Shown here: one piece after another, positions 36,480 through 44,014 of the stretch
Position numbering within the stretch: position 1 is the first letter of the stretch
How the letters are laid out: every line of letters begins with the position of its first letter
NCBI GenBank assembly: GCA_900752115.1
Contig: CAADUC010000107.1
Span: 17,016-81,015 of the forward strand
Direction: 5' to 3'
DNA: 64,000 nt
Origin: Clostridia bacterium
Lineage (GTDB): Bacteria; Bacillota; Clostridia; Oscillospirales; Acutalibacteraceae
Program-made: the position numbers and the translations under genes
The notes under the pieces: model-generated
Seen by the model: only the letters and a program-made list of their open reading frames with translations
What the model was told of the DNA's origin: nothing
Database searches by the model: none

Positions 36480-37889
36480 TCAGGTGGCAAGTTCTCCCGT
36501 TAAAATCCAGTTGCGGGCGGCGGTCACTCGCACGTCCGCGAACTGGCCAACCAGACTGGCGGGACCGGGAAAATCCACGATAACGTTTCCGTCCGTACGG
36601 CCGGAGAGCATTCCTTCCCGCTTTCCCTCCTCCTCGACAAGAACGCGCTGCACTGTTCCAACCGCAGACTGACAGCGCTTTGCAGCAATCTCCTCCTGAA
36701 CGGCGCAAAGCTCCTGAAACCAGCGTGTCTTTTCCTCCGCCGAAACAGGATCGTCCATTGAAGCCGCTTTCGTCCCTTTGCGCGGAGAATAGATGAAGGT
36801 AAAGAGAGACGTAAATTCGACCTCACGGATCAGGGACACCGTATCGAGAAACTCCTCGTACGTTTCGCCCGGAAAACCGACGATGACGTCGGAAGTCAGG
36901 GAGAGATCCGATATTTTTTCTTTCGCGTAGCGAATCAGTTCCAGATACTTCGCTCGATCATAATGACGGTTCATCTCCCGCAGAATTCTGTCATTGCCTG
37001 ACTGGAACGGCAGATGCAGATGATGACTGATGTGCTTCCCCTGCGCGATGGTATCGATGAGCTCCCGTGTCGCGTCCTTCGGATGGCTCGTCATAAAACG
37101 AATCCGGTAGTCGCCGGGAATACGATCCAGACGGCGCAGCAGCTCCGCAAAGGAAACCGGCGTCTCAAGCGTCTTTCCATAAGAATTGACGTTCTGGCCG
37201 AGCAGCGTGATATCCTTGTATCCCGCGCGGACAAGAGACGCAAACTCCTCTTCAACAGCCTCCGGCGTACGGCTGCGCTCCCGCCCGCGCACATACGGCA
37301 CGATGCAGTAGGAGCAGAAATTGTTGCAGCCATACATTACCGTCACCCATGCCTTTACCGCACCGTCACGGTGAATGGGCAAGCCTTCGTGGATCACGCT
37401 GTCCTCACTCTCGTCGCCGCGCGAAAAGACGCGCCGCCCGCCCGTAAGGGTCTCCAGAAGAAGCTCCGGGAAACGGTGAATCACATGCGTACCAAAAACA
37501 AGGCTGACGTATGGGTAGCTTTTGCGAATACGCTCCGCAACATGCTCTTGTTCCATCATGCAGCCACACAGCGCAATGATCACAGAAGGATGGCGACGCT
37601 TGATATTCTTGAGCGCGCCAACATTGCCAAAAACACGATCCTCCGCATGCTCGCGCACCGCACAGGTATTGAAGAGGATAAAGTCAGCCTCTTCGGCTTC
37701 CTCTGTAAAACCAAAACCCATCTGCTCGAGAAAGCCCTTGATCTTCTCCCCGTCCGCCACATTCTGCTGGCAGCCGTAGGAATGGACGAAAGCCATGGGA
37801 CGTTCTCCTCTGGCCCGTATTTTCATGATCTGCGCGACGTCATCGATCACAGCCGCACCGTCGCGGACAAAATGGTTATTTTCCTGCAA
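36480..37889 (-). CDS. miaB: tRNA-2-methylthio-N6-dimethylallyladenosine synthase MiaB
   Basis: 469 residues from a TTG at 37889 with GGGAGGA about eight bases upstream, which gives the usual family length; the frame is open far upstream but without family similarity. N-terminal MTTase domain with HSYGCQQN, NTCAVREHAEDR and CGCMMEQ (three cluster cysteines), radical SAM domain with GCNNFCSYCIVPYVRGRERS (CxxxCxxC), and a C-terminal TRAM domain. It adds a methylthio group to tRNA A37 already modified by MiaA. First gene after the promoter at 38106-38134. Confidence 0.96.
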   Translation of the reverse strand: MQENNHFVRDGAAVIDDVAQIMKIRARGERPMAFVHSYGCQQNVADGEKIKGFLEQMGFGFTEEAEEADFILFNTCAVREHAEDRVFGNVGALKNIKRRHPSVIIALCGCMMEQEHVAERIRKSYPYVSLVFGTHVIHRFPELLLETLTGGRRVFSRGDESEDSVIHEGLPIHRDGAVKAWVTVMYGCNNFCSYCIVPYVRGRERSRTPEAVEEEFASLVRAGYKDITLLGQNVNSYGKTLETPVSFAELLRRLDRIPGDYRIRFMTSHPKDATRELIDTIAQGKHISHHLHLPFQSGNDRILREMNRHYDRAKYLELIRYAKEKISDLSLTSDVIVGFPGETYEEFLDTVSLIREVEFTSLFTFIYSPRKGTKAASMDDPVSAEEKTRWFQELCAVQEEIAAKRCQSAVGTVQRVLVEEEGKREGMLSGRTDGNVIVDFPGPASLVGQFADVRVTAARNWILTGELAT

Positions 37890-38426
37890 GAAACGGTTCC
37901 TCCCGTATATATTGAAACTCTGACACCTGTGAAAAAGTAATTTTTCTCGCTTCAGCAAACAATGGATAAACCGGAACCATTCCCGAAACAGGGCCGTCTG
38001 CACCAGTGCAGAGGTTTCCCCCATCTTCCAAAAAGGCCCCCTTGCCACAAACAAAAATCCGGCCGTACGGCAATCGCAGTCCCGACCCATGAGGCAATTG
38101 AAGTAAGTATACCATATTCCTGTTTTTTCTTCAAGAAAATACACGCAAATTTTCTTTTCCCTGCACGGTTCCTTTTGGAGATGCCAAGGAGAGAAATTCC
38201 ATATTTTCCAGTTGAATTAGCTGTTCTCTCCCCCACTTCATGATTTCGCCCTATTGTTCACATAATTTTTATGAAAAATTGTTGCAATTTCCATTTCCTT
38301 TTTGTCTTCTCTGATGTATAATGAGCAATATCTTTTGGAATGGGCTTTCTTGTTTCGATTTCCAGACAGCCCATATTTTGTTTATCTCACGGCGGACCTC
38401 CCGCCGGGAAAGGAGCCCTCCCTTCC
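37890..38426. other. divergent region between miaB and the MgtC-like gene
   Basis: Holds the miaB promoter and a TATAAT (38317-38322) that could serve the MgtC-like gene with a poor -35. Frames open through it on the minus strand are upstream extensions of miaB without family similarity. No RNA element recognised. Confidence 0.5.
38106..38134 (-). promoter_or_regulatory. promoter of the miaB-ylbF-mutS-mutL-miaA series
   Basis: TTGAAG (38134-38129), 17 bases, TATACT (38111-38106) on the minus strand; leader of about 210 bases before the TTG start. Confidence 0.65.
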
Positions 38427-39131
38427 ATGTTGGAAGTACTCAACAGCGTTAATCAGTATCTGCACGAATTTCACCTTGTCTCCGTTCTTTTCCGTTTGGT
38501 ACTCGCCATGATCCTCGGCGGTATCCTCGGAATGGAGCGTGGCCGCAAAAGGCGGCCGGCCGGTTTCCGTACTTATATGACGGTCTGCATTGCATCAGCT
38601 CTTGTGATGTGCACAAGCGAGTATATGACGAACGTTTTTAACACCGGCGATCCCGCCCGTCTCGGGGCACAGGTGATCAGCGGCATCGGTTTTCTCGGCG
38701 CCGGTACCATTATCGTCACCGGACGCAGTCAGGTCAAAGGACTGACAACGGCAGCCTGTCTGTGGGCCTCCGCCTGCATTGGTTTGGCCGTCGGCATCGG
38801 TTTTTATGCAGGCGCTATCATCTGTACCGTGCTGATTTATCTGGGCATGACCGTCATGCATCGGATCGAGTGGAATTTCCTTGCAAAAGCAAAGGTCATG
38901 GACTTTTTCGCAGAATTCTCGACCATGCAGGACGTCGGACGGTTCATCCAGATGCTTCGTGAAAACAATATCAGCATCAACGACATTCAGGTCAACCGCA
39001 AGGATCATACACAAGGCGATTTGATCGGTGTGATGTTCACAGTAAGAATGGAGCATCCCACGCCGCATACAAAATTGATCGAAATGTTTTCCGGATTCGA
39101 CGGCATCAAATTTGTGGAAGAGATTATGTAA
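38427..39131 (+). CDS. MgtC/SapB-family membrane protein
   Basis: 234 residues from ATG 38427. Four to five membrane helices in the first two thirds with the family motifs GGILGMERGRKRRPAGFRTY (residues about 33-52) and GIGFLGAGTIIV, then a cytoplasmic ACT-like C-terminal domain (about 160-234). MgtC-like proteins are linked to magnesium limitation and to control of the F-type ATPase in pathogens; in Clostridia the role is not known. The family is named for being near Mg transporters, but none lies here. It has its own terminator. Confidence 0.92.
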   Translation: MLEVLNSVNQYLHEFHLVSVLFRLVLAMILGGILGMERGRKRRPAGFRTYMTVCIASALVMCTSEYMTNVFNTGDPARLGAQVISGIGFLGAGTIIVTGRSQVKGLTTAACLWASACIGLAVGIGFYAGAIICTVLIYLGMTVMHRIEWNFLAKAKVMDFFAEFSTMQDVGRFIQMLRENNISINDIQVNRKDHTQGDLIGVMFTVRMEHPTPHTKLIEMFSGFDGIKFVEEIM

Positions 39132-39145
39132 GTTTCAAGAAGTAT

Positions 39146-39181
39146 TCGGGGAGGACTTTTCCTGTCCTCCCCGTCTTTCTT
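39146..39181 (+). terminator. terminator of the MgtC-like gene
   Basis: Perfect ten-base arms CGGGGAGGAC (39146-39155) and GTCCTCCCCG (39163-39172), followed by TCTTTCTTT. Confidence 0.88.
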
Positions 39182-39222
39182 TGGGCCAGGAAGAAAAAGT
39201 CGAAAATTTTTTAAAAATTGTA

Positions 39223-39251
39223 TTGACAACCGGATAAGCGGGTGCTATAAT
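39223..39251 (+). promoter_or_regulatory. promoter of tRNA-Leu(GAG)
   Basis: Perfect TTGACA (39223-39228), 17 bases, perfect TATAAT (39246-39251), 49 bases before the tRNA. Confidence 0.93.
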
Positions 39252-39300
39252 CGTAAACGTCGCTGAGAGAGCGGCAGAGAAAAACCGCAAAAAAGAATAT

Positions 39301-39385
39301 GCGCGAGTGCTGGAATTGGCAGACAGGCACGTTTGAGGGGCGTGTGTTGCATGACGTACGGGTTCAAGTCCCGTCTCGCGCACCA
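39301..39385 (+). tRNA. tRNA-Leu (anticodon GAG)
   Basis: 85 bases with encoded CCA. Acceptor GCGCGAG / CTCGCGC is perfect; anticodon stem CACGT/GCGTG encloses TTGAGGG, giving anticodon GAG; a long variable arm and a CGGGTTCAAGTCCCG T arm follow. It lies directly before the decayed mobile element, but I see no repeat of its 3' end at the other side of the element, so it is not shown to be an attachment site. Confidence 0.95.
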
Positions 39386-39392
39386 AACCAAT

Positions 39393-39438
39393 ATAATCCG
39401 AACCAGTTTTTCCCTGTGGGGGACGGGTTCGGATTATT
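39393..39438 (+). terminator. terminator of tRNA-Leu(GAG)
   Basis: Perfect 12-base arms ATAATCCGAACC (39393-39404) and GGTTCGGATTAT (39426-39437), then TTTG. Confidence 0.85.
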
Positions 39439-39542
39439 TGTTTATTTCGAGAGATATGAAAATACATATTTCCCAAACGGCGTTATAAAGCGCCCTGAAT
39501 CCAAACCGCGAGGATCGCGAAAGAAAAAGGCAGACAAGTAAA

Positions 39543-39588
39543 AAACAGGCAAGTCAATCCCCAAATCGGCGGATTGACTTGCCTGTTT
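39543..39588 (-). terminator. bidirectional hairpin terminator at the left end of the mobile element
   Basis: Arms of 18 bases (39543-39560 and 39571-39588) pair perfectly, with A/T ends on both sides. It closes the minus-strand replication/mobilization genes. Confidence 0.88.
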
Positions 39589-39594
39589 CTATAT

Positions 39595-39789
39595 TTAGTC
39601 AGCGGCTTGTGCTGCAATTTCTTTATCTGGCTTTTCTGCCTGTTGCGCTTTCCATTCTGCAAATTCCCGCTGCCCTTCCTCACTCTCATAGAAGGCAAGA
39701 ATATCGGGGAAAATGCACCGCGCTATGATCTCAATTTCCCGTTGTGGAATTGAGGTGTTGTTTATCAATTTCTTCTTTCTGGCCAACAA
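39595..39789 (-). CDS. small conserved mobile-element protein, function unknown
   Basis: 64 residues or one fewer: two TTG codons in a row (39789 and 39786) follow GAGAGGAG. The sequence is basic at the start (LARKKKLINN) then helical, with EIEIIARCIFPDILAFYESEEGQREFAEWK. Small proteins of this look often follow the DnaC-like gene in integrative mobilizable elements; no function known. It is the last gene before the terminator at 39543. Confidence 0.6.
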   Translation of the reverse strand: MLARKKKLINNTSIPQREIEIIARCIFPDILAFYESEEGQREFAEWKAQQAEKPDKEIAAQAAD

Positions 39790-39809
39790 ACGACTCCTCT
39801 CTCATATGT

Positions 39810-40667
39810 TCAGGTGCCCTGATTCAGAATTTTCGCCGCCCGTTTCACATTTTCCGCTGCGTTGCCCTTTCGGAAATTCTCGCCGTTAAACTGGATAGGG
39901 ACGCAGACTTCCAAAACCCTGTCGTAGATGCGGCGCTCGTCCAGATCGGCAGCCTTCTGCATCACGGAAAGCGGGATGTTGGTGGTGACGATCATCGGTT
40001 TGCCGGTCAGCAGCCGTTTGTTGACCACATCAAACACGCGCTCCCTGCCGAAACTGGTGTTCCGTTCCGCGCCCAGGTCATCCAAAATCAGCAGCTCCGG
40101 GCGCATCAGCATTTTCAGGTAAGCATCCCGGTCCGCGCCGAAGTTGCCCTGCATACGGTTCACTACATCGGACAGGCCGACAAACAGGACCGAAACCATT
40201 TTCTCAATCAGGGCGTTGGCAATGCAGCCCGCTGCATAGGATTTCCCGGTGCCAACATTCCCAAACAAGAGCAGCCCGGTTCCATCTTGGTGGAAACTAT
40301 CCCAGTTTTCGGAATATCTTCTCGCTTTAACAAGCTGTGGAGTCATCACCTCGGCATTTTCAAACCGCCATCTGGCGGCGGGAATATCCCGGAACGCTTC
40401 GGAGCGGAGCATGGCAATCCGGTTTAGCCGCTCCAGCTCCCGCTGTTCTGCTTCGCGCCGCGCCCGTTCCTCAGCCGCACATTTGCAGGCAATCGGATGC
40501 TTGTCCAACCCGTTTTTGCGGTACTGTTCGGGAAAATAGGCTTCTTTGGGCGTGTGGCACTTGCCGCAGTATTTCAGCCCGTCATCCGGGTTGATGTAAT
40601 CATCCGGTGCAGTGTTCAGGGTCTCTGCTGCCTCAACGATTGCAGCCATGATTGGATTTACATTCAC
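39810..40667 (-). CDS. DnaC/IstB-like AAA+ ATP-binding protein of a mobile element
   Basis: 285 residues from GTG 40667, which overlaps the stop of the repA-like gene (GTGA); an ATG two codons earlier touches the ribosome site. An N-terminal zinc motif (CGKCHTPKE ... CKC, about 34-64) precedes the AAA+ domain with FGNVGTGKS (about 136-144), Walker B LLILDDLGAE and sensor VTTNIPLS. This is the form of DnaC-like loaders carried by plasmids and mobilizable elements: it would load the replicative helicase at the element's origin. Partner of the repA-like gene just upstream. Confidence 0.9.
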   Translation of the reverse strand: MNVNPIMAAIVEAAETLNTAPDDYINPDDGLKYCGKCHTPKEAYFPEQYRKNGLDKHPIACKCAAEERARREAEQRELERLNRIAMLRSEAFRDIPAARWRFENAEVMTPQLVKARRYSENWDSFHQDGTGLLLFGNVGTGKSYAAGCIANALIEKMVSVLFVGLSDVVNRMQGNFGADRDAYLKMLMRPELLILDDLGAERNTSFGRERVFDVVNKRLLTGKPMIVTTNIPLSVMQKAADLDERRIYDRVLEVCVPIQFNGENFRKGNAAENVKRAAKILNQGT

Positions 40668-41338
40668 AAACATTCTCCTTCCTCATAGGTCTCTGTGTAG
40701 TCGTAATTCTTACTGGGCTTCGGTTTGCTATCCTCGTCCAGCCACTTGCGAATTGTGGCGTAATGGTTGGCGTAGTGCTTTCCGTTGGAGGCCATATAGG
40801 CCGATAGCCTGTTGATGTAATCCTCGTATTGGCCGGGATATATCGATTGCAGATCGGCCAATTCACTGTCCGAAAGAAAAACATTCTGATACTGCCCAAA
40901 ACAGCGGCGGGCGTTCTCCCTCCTGTTATTCTGACTGGAATCTGTTTTATTCTTCTCTTTCTTACTTGTGGGCAAATTTTGCCCCATACAAGGGGAAGAT
41001 TCCCGCCCATCCATTGTGCAGATATTACCCTCTGGACGGGAAGAAAGCTGCACCTCATCGGGCAGTTGCAGGAAAATACGATTTGCCCGGTTCCAGCCCT
41101 GCCGGACGCGGGTGATGAGGCCCGCATTTTCCAGCTCGGCCAGAGCGGCCTTGACCGTCCGCTCACTCCGGTTCAGGTCATTTGCCATCTGGCGGATGGT
41201 GTAAATCACATAGACATTCCCATCCTCCGACACCCAGCCGGATTTCTGGGAGAGCTGTGTGCGCCCCAGAAGAAGGGCATAAAGCAGTTTGGCATTGATC
41301 GAGTATTCTCCCCGAAGGATAAACCGGGGCAACGGCAC
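40664..41338 (-). CDS. RepA_N-like replication initiator, probably 5'-truncated or frameshifted
   Basis: 224 residues from GTG 41338. The N-terminal winged helix (FILRGEYSINAKLLYALLLG, YTIRQMANDLNRSERTVKAALAELENAGLI) is that of RepA_N initiators of Firmicutes plasmids and mobilizable elements; the C-terminal part (ENARRCFGQYQNVFLSDSE ... IRKWLDEDSK) resembles a DnaD-type helicase-recruiting tail. The frame stays open upstream of the GTG and encodes YYKTDTPLPPFVPLPRF, as expected for the family, but then meets a stop without any start; a ribosome site and ATG (41381) occur one frame over. So a one-base indel near 41340-41380 is likely. Confidence 0.75.
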   Translation of the reverse strand: MPLPRFILRGEYSINAKLLYALLLGRTQLSQKSGWVSEDGNVYVIYTIRQMANDLNRSERTVKAALAELENAGLITRVRQGWNRANRIFLQLPDEVQLSSRPEGNICTMDGRESSPCMGQNLPTSKKEKNKTDSSQNNRRENARRCFGQYQNVFLSDSELADLQSIYPGQYEDYINRLSAYMASNGKHYANHYATIRKWLDEDSKPKPSKNYDYTETYEEGECL

Positions 41339-41407
41339 GAAAGGCGGCAGCGGGGTATCGGTTTTGTAGTAGATGGCACATCACTTCCTTTCTTCGGCGC
41401 AGGGCAA

Positions 41408-41584
41408 TTAAGGCGGGCGGTTGGATCGTTTGGAGTGGTAATGTGGGCAGACGATCACCGCAGCACGGAAACTTTGTTTGCAGTTGTAGACGCACTTGCG
41501 ACACAAGGCGTTATAGGTGATGCGTCCCCGGTCGTTCAGGAAGAACACCCATTCCTCCTTTCGTTTTTTACTCATACGCGGCAT
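41408..41584 (-). CDS. 58-residue Cys-rich mobile-element protein
   Basis: Starts MPRMSKKRKEEWVFFLNDRG from ATG 41584 with AGGAGG eight bases upstream; ends SNRPP. Cysteines occur as LCRKC, NC and VC with nearby histidines (PHYH), so a zinc ribbon is likely. It lies between mobC (15 bases) and the repA-like gene on the same strand. Short proteins of this type accompany mobC in gut Firmicutes elements; the role is not known. Good ribosome site, spacing and composition support it as a real gene despite its size. Confidence 0.7.
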   Translation of the reverse strand: MPRMSKKRKEEWVFFLNDRGRITYNALCRKCVYNCKQSFRAAVIVCPHYHSKRSNRPP

Positions 41585-41599
41585 AGCGGCCTCCTGTGG

Positions 41600-41929
41600 T
41601 TATAATTCCTTTCGCTGGGTCTCTTTGAGCAGCGACCAAATCTCGGCTTGTCGTTCTTTCAGTTCCGCAACATCCTCAGCATAGAAATGCCCGGTGCTGT
41701 TGATGCGGCGGCAAATCTGGTTGATATTGCTGGCAGCCCGGCTGACGGCTGCGGCCAGTTTCTTCTGCTGGGTGTAATCCACTTTGATGATGTAGCCGTC
41801 GATTGCCATTTTTCTGAGATATGCGCCCATGTTCTTAGTCCCAAGCTGCGCCATCTTGTTTTGGATGGGCCGCCGCTCCTGCTCGGTGACGCAGAACTCG
41901 ATGCGGATCGGTCTTGTGCGTTCAGCCAT
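41600..41929 (-). CDS. mobC: MobC-like relaxosome protein
   Basis: 109 residues: RPIRIEFCVTEQERRPIQNKM (ribbon-helix-helix DNA-binding start), MGAYLRKMAIDGYI and the conserved RAASNINQICRRINSTGHFY segment of MobC, which opens DNA at oriT for a relaxase. GGAGG lies upstream of the ATG. A relaxase gene would be expected next to it, but none is found in the element. The iteron-like array begins 21 bases upstream of the start codon. Confidence 0.9.
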   Translation of the reverse strand: MAERTRPIRIEFCVTEQERRPIQNKMAQLGTKNMGAYLRKMAIDGYIIKVDYTQQKKLAAAVSRAASNINQICRRINSTGHFYAEDVAELKERQAEIWSLLKETQRKEL

Positions 41930-41949
41930 TGGATATTCGCCTCCTTCAA

Positions 41950-42226
41950 ACTACAATGGACATTTCAAGCGGAAAACTTGGTACTGTGCAAAGAATTTTT
42001 CTGAACATGAAACCTTCCTTCACTTTACAACGGACAATTTTGAGCAAAAACTTGGTACCTGCTCAGAAAAATTTCTCTCCCACTTTACAACGGACATTCT
42101 TTTCGCCGATTAGCGGGTACGGCAGGAATAAAATTTCCAAACCGTAAGTGCCTCTCAATTTACAACGGACAATATTTTATGGATTGGGGGGTATCTCCAA
42201 AAATTCTTTTCAATTTACAACGGACA
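41950..42226. repeat. array of five direct repeats (iteron-like), candidate origin of replication or transfer
   Basis: The motif TTTACAACGGACA occurs exactly at 42024, 42084, 42159 and 42214 and in a degenerate form (ACTACAATGGACA) at 41950. Start-to-start distances are 74, 60, 75 and 55. Between copies 1-2 and 2-3 a second shared block CTTGGTAC occurs. The array lies upstream of mobC and close to a RepA-like gene, where oriT or an iteron origin is expected. Spacers differ in length and sequence, so it is not a CRISPR. Confidence 0.8.
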
Positions 42227-42460
42227 TTTTCTCCGAGAAAAACAGGGGTCTGCTTGAAAAAAGTGAAAATAAAAATGCTCCCGGCCTTGGAAAAAGCGGA
42301 AGCATCGCGTTCTGCGGATATGAGATTTTAGAGAATAGCAAGCACAGCCGCTGTCCGTATACAGCGGCGAAATGAGCGTTCCGGCCTGTCTGCCAGTCTG
42401 CTCATTTGTTCTTGTTGGGAGCACCCAAACCCCTATGAAAACGCCACTTTGTTGTTGTAG

Positions 42461-42592
42461 AAAGGAACTGAAAAGTATTACCGCTTCAAGTTTGAAGAAA
42501 TCCGCTTTTCCGATGAGAAAATGGTGACTTTGGTGGAAAAGATCGGATGTCATAATTTAACAAGAAATCGTGCTCGTAGGATGAAAGGATAA
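42461..42592 (+). pseudogene. coding remnant, possibly the C-terminus of a lost element gene
   Basis: 43 codons open after a TAG at 42458 and ending in TAA: it starts KGTEKYYRFKFEEIRFSDEK and ends LTRNRARRMKG. Codon use and the ordered, charged sequence look like real protein, but no start or ribosome site is in frame. An ATG at 42434 in another frame encodes MKTPLCCCRKELK before the sense shifts, which suggests a frameshift near 42472. Family not recognised. Confidence 0.4.
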
Positions 42593-42596
42593 GTCG

Positions 42597-42642
42597 TTTT
42601 TAGAAAAGCGCTCAAGAAGTGCTCGTTCACAAGTTCTAAAAA
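42597..42642. repeat. inverted repeat with a nested stem
   Basis: TTTTTAGAA (42597-42605) pairs with TTCTAAAAA (42634-42642). A second stem AGCGCT/AGTGCT lies inside. Could be a protein-binding hairpin of a transfer origin or the end of a lost insertion; nothing decides. Confidence 0.4.
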
Positions 42643-42664
42643 TAAACCATACGCAACCGGATTG

Positions 42665-42709
42665 ACAGCAAAAGAGGCCTGGAGTTGTACTCCAGGCCTC
42701 TTTTGCTGT
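42665..42709. terminator. perfect 20-base hairpin, probable bidirectional terminator
   Basis: Arms of 20 bases (42665-42684 and 42690-42709) with a five-base loop and an internal AAAAGAGG/CCTCTTTT. It is placed between the cargo operon and the mobilization region. Confidence 0.7.
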
Positions 42710-42860
42710 GCATACGGATAAGAGCTATCATACCTCTGCTTTTACATTCAGTCTTAAAAGCGGAGCCTGACGAAAACGCCAATATTTGCCAGGAAGAGCA
42801 TAGATGCCGACCAGGATTAAATACAGTTTTTTGGGGAGTCTAGGACCCCTCATTTTTTCT

Positions 42861-43994
42861 TCACTGTATCGCGGTCAATAGGGCTTCTTTCAGCTTCTGT
42901 TCGATACTGAGGAGTTCTGTTTCGGCATTCTGGCGGGCGGCGCGGCCCTCCTGCTGGATCTTGATGGTTTCCTCAATGGTGGAAATCAGATCCGCGTTGA
43001 CCTTTTTCAGCGTCTCCAGATCCACAATGCCGCGCTCAGATTCTCTTGCCACTTCCGTGCTGTTCTGCCTGAGCAGTTCTGCGTTTTTGGTGAGCAGGGT
43101 ATTGGTGGCGTCGGAAACGCTTCTCTGCATTTTCAGCACGCTCTCCTGCCGGTGCAGCCCCAGGGCAATGACAATCTGGCTCTTCCACAGCGGAATGGTG
43201 CTGAGGATCGCTGTCTGGATCTTATCCACCAGCATTTTGTCGTTGTTCTGGATGAGGCGGATCTGCGGCGCTGTCTGGATAGCGACGGCCTTGCTCAGCT
43301 TCAGGTCGTGGATCTTCTTTTCAAAGCGGTTTACCGTGTCCTCAAAATCCCGCACTACCTGGGCGCTCATGGCGTCGCCCTTGGCCGTCGCTTCGGCGTG
43401 GAGCTGCGGCAGGGTGATTTCCTGCAATTCCTTCAGCTTTTCTTCGCCTGCGGCGATGTAAATTTGCAGTTCCCGGAAGTATTCCAGGTTTTTTTCATAC
43501 AGCCCGTCAAACATGGTGATGTCCTTAAGCATCTGCATCCGGGCCTGATCCAGCTGCTGTTCGATGCGGTCGATCTGCACCTCCAACTTTTCATACCGCT
43601 GCATGAACTTTTTAACGGCCCGGGAGGCGTTTTTCAGAAACGGGAGTTTATCCAAAAAGCCCTCGTCCAGTCCGTCCACATCCACCTCTTTGACCTTCAG
43701 CACCAGATCCGACATCAGCTCCCCCACATAACCGCTGTCCTTGCTGCGCACCTGTGTGAGGATATTGTCAGAAAAGCTGGAAATATTCCGCTGCGCCCCC
43801 ACGCCGTACTGAAGCACGGCCTGGGAATCGATCAGGTCAATGCTATTTTTGACCTCCTCCACCCGTACCCTCTGCTCCGGGCTCAATTCTTCCACCTGAG
43901 CGCGCACCGCTTCCACGCTCGCAGGCTCCTGTACTTGAAGGGCGGTATGGCCGCTGCTCTGCATCAAAGTATCCAGTGTGATATGCTCTGCCAT
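42861..43994 (-). CDS. TelA/KlaA-family toxic anion resistance protein
   Basis: 377 residues, almost entirely helical, with long coiled coils: LEVQIDRIEQQLDQARMQML and NRFEKKIHDLKLSKAVAIQ. TAPQIRLIQNNDKMLVDKIQ and LWKSQIVIALGLHRQESVL are the conserved core of the TelA family (tellurite resistance, nisin/envelope stress). No membrane segment. It is the last gene of the four-gene operon VWA-XpaC-SBP-TelA (20-base gap). In Bacillus the TelA homologue YaaN is paired with XpaC, as here. Biochemical function unknown. Confidence 0.93.
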   Translation of the reverse strand: MAEHITLDTLMQSSGHTALQVQEPASVEAVRAQVEELSPEQRVRVEEVKNSIDLIDSQAVLQYGVGAQRNISSFSDNILTQVRSKDSGYVGELMSDLVLKVKEVDVDGLDEGFLDKLPFLKNASRAVKKFMQRYEKLEVQIDRIEQQLDQARMQMLKDITMFDGLYEKNLEYFRELQIYIAAGEEKLKELQEITLPQLHAEATAKGDAMSAQVVRDFEDTVNRFEKKIHDLKLSKAVAIQTAPQIRLIQNNDKMLVDKIQTAILSTIPLWKSQIVIALGLHRQESVLKMQRSVSDATNTLLTKNAELLRQNSTEVARESERGIVDLETLKKVNADLISTIEETIKIQQEGRAARQNAETELLSIEQKLKEALLTAIQ

Positions 43995-44014
43995 CTTTTA
44001 TCTGCTCCTTCCCG

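Larger units (their letters stand above)
42227..42860. other. gene-poor segment between the iteron array and telA
   Basis: Over 600 bases without an intact gene. It holds a coding remnant (42461-42592), an inverted repeat (42597-42642), a 20-base hairpin (42665-42709) and, at about 42831-42858, a plus-strand GGGGAGTC/GACCCC stem followed by TTTTTT. This is where the relaxase gene would lie in an intact element. Confidence 0.6.

Noticed and set aside
41950-42226. CRISPR array
   Set aside because: Repeat core only 13 bases, spacers uneven (42-62 bases), and no cas genes in the window.
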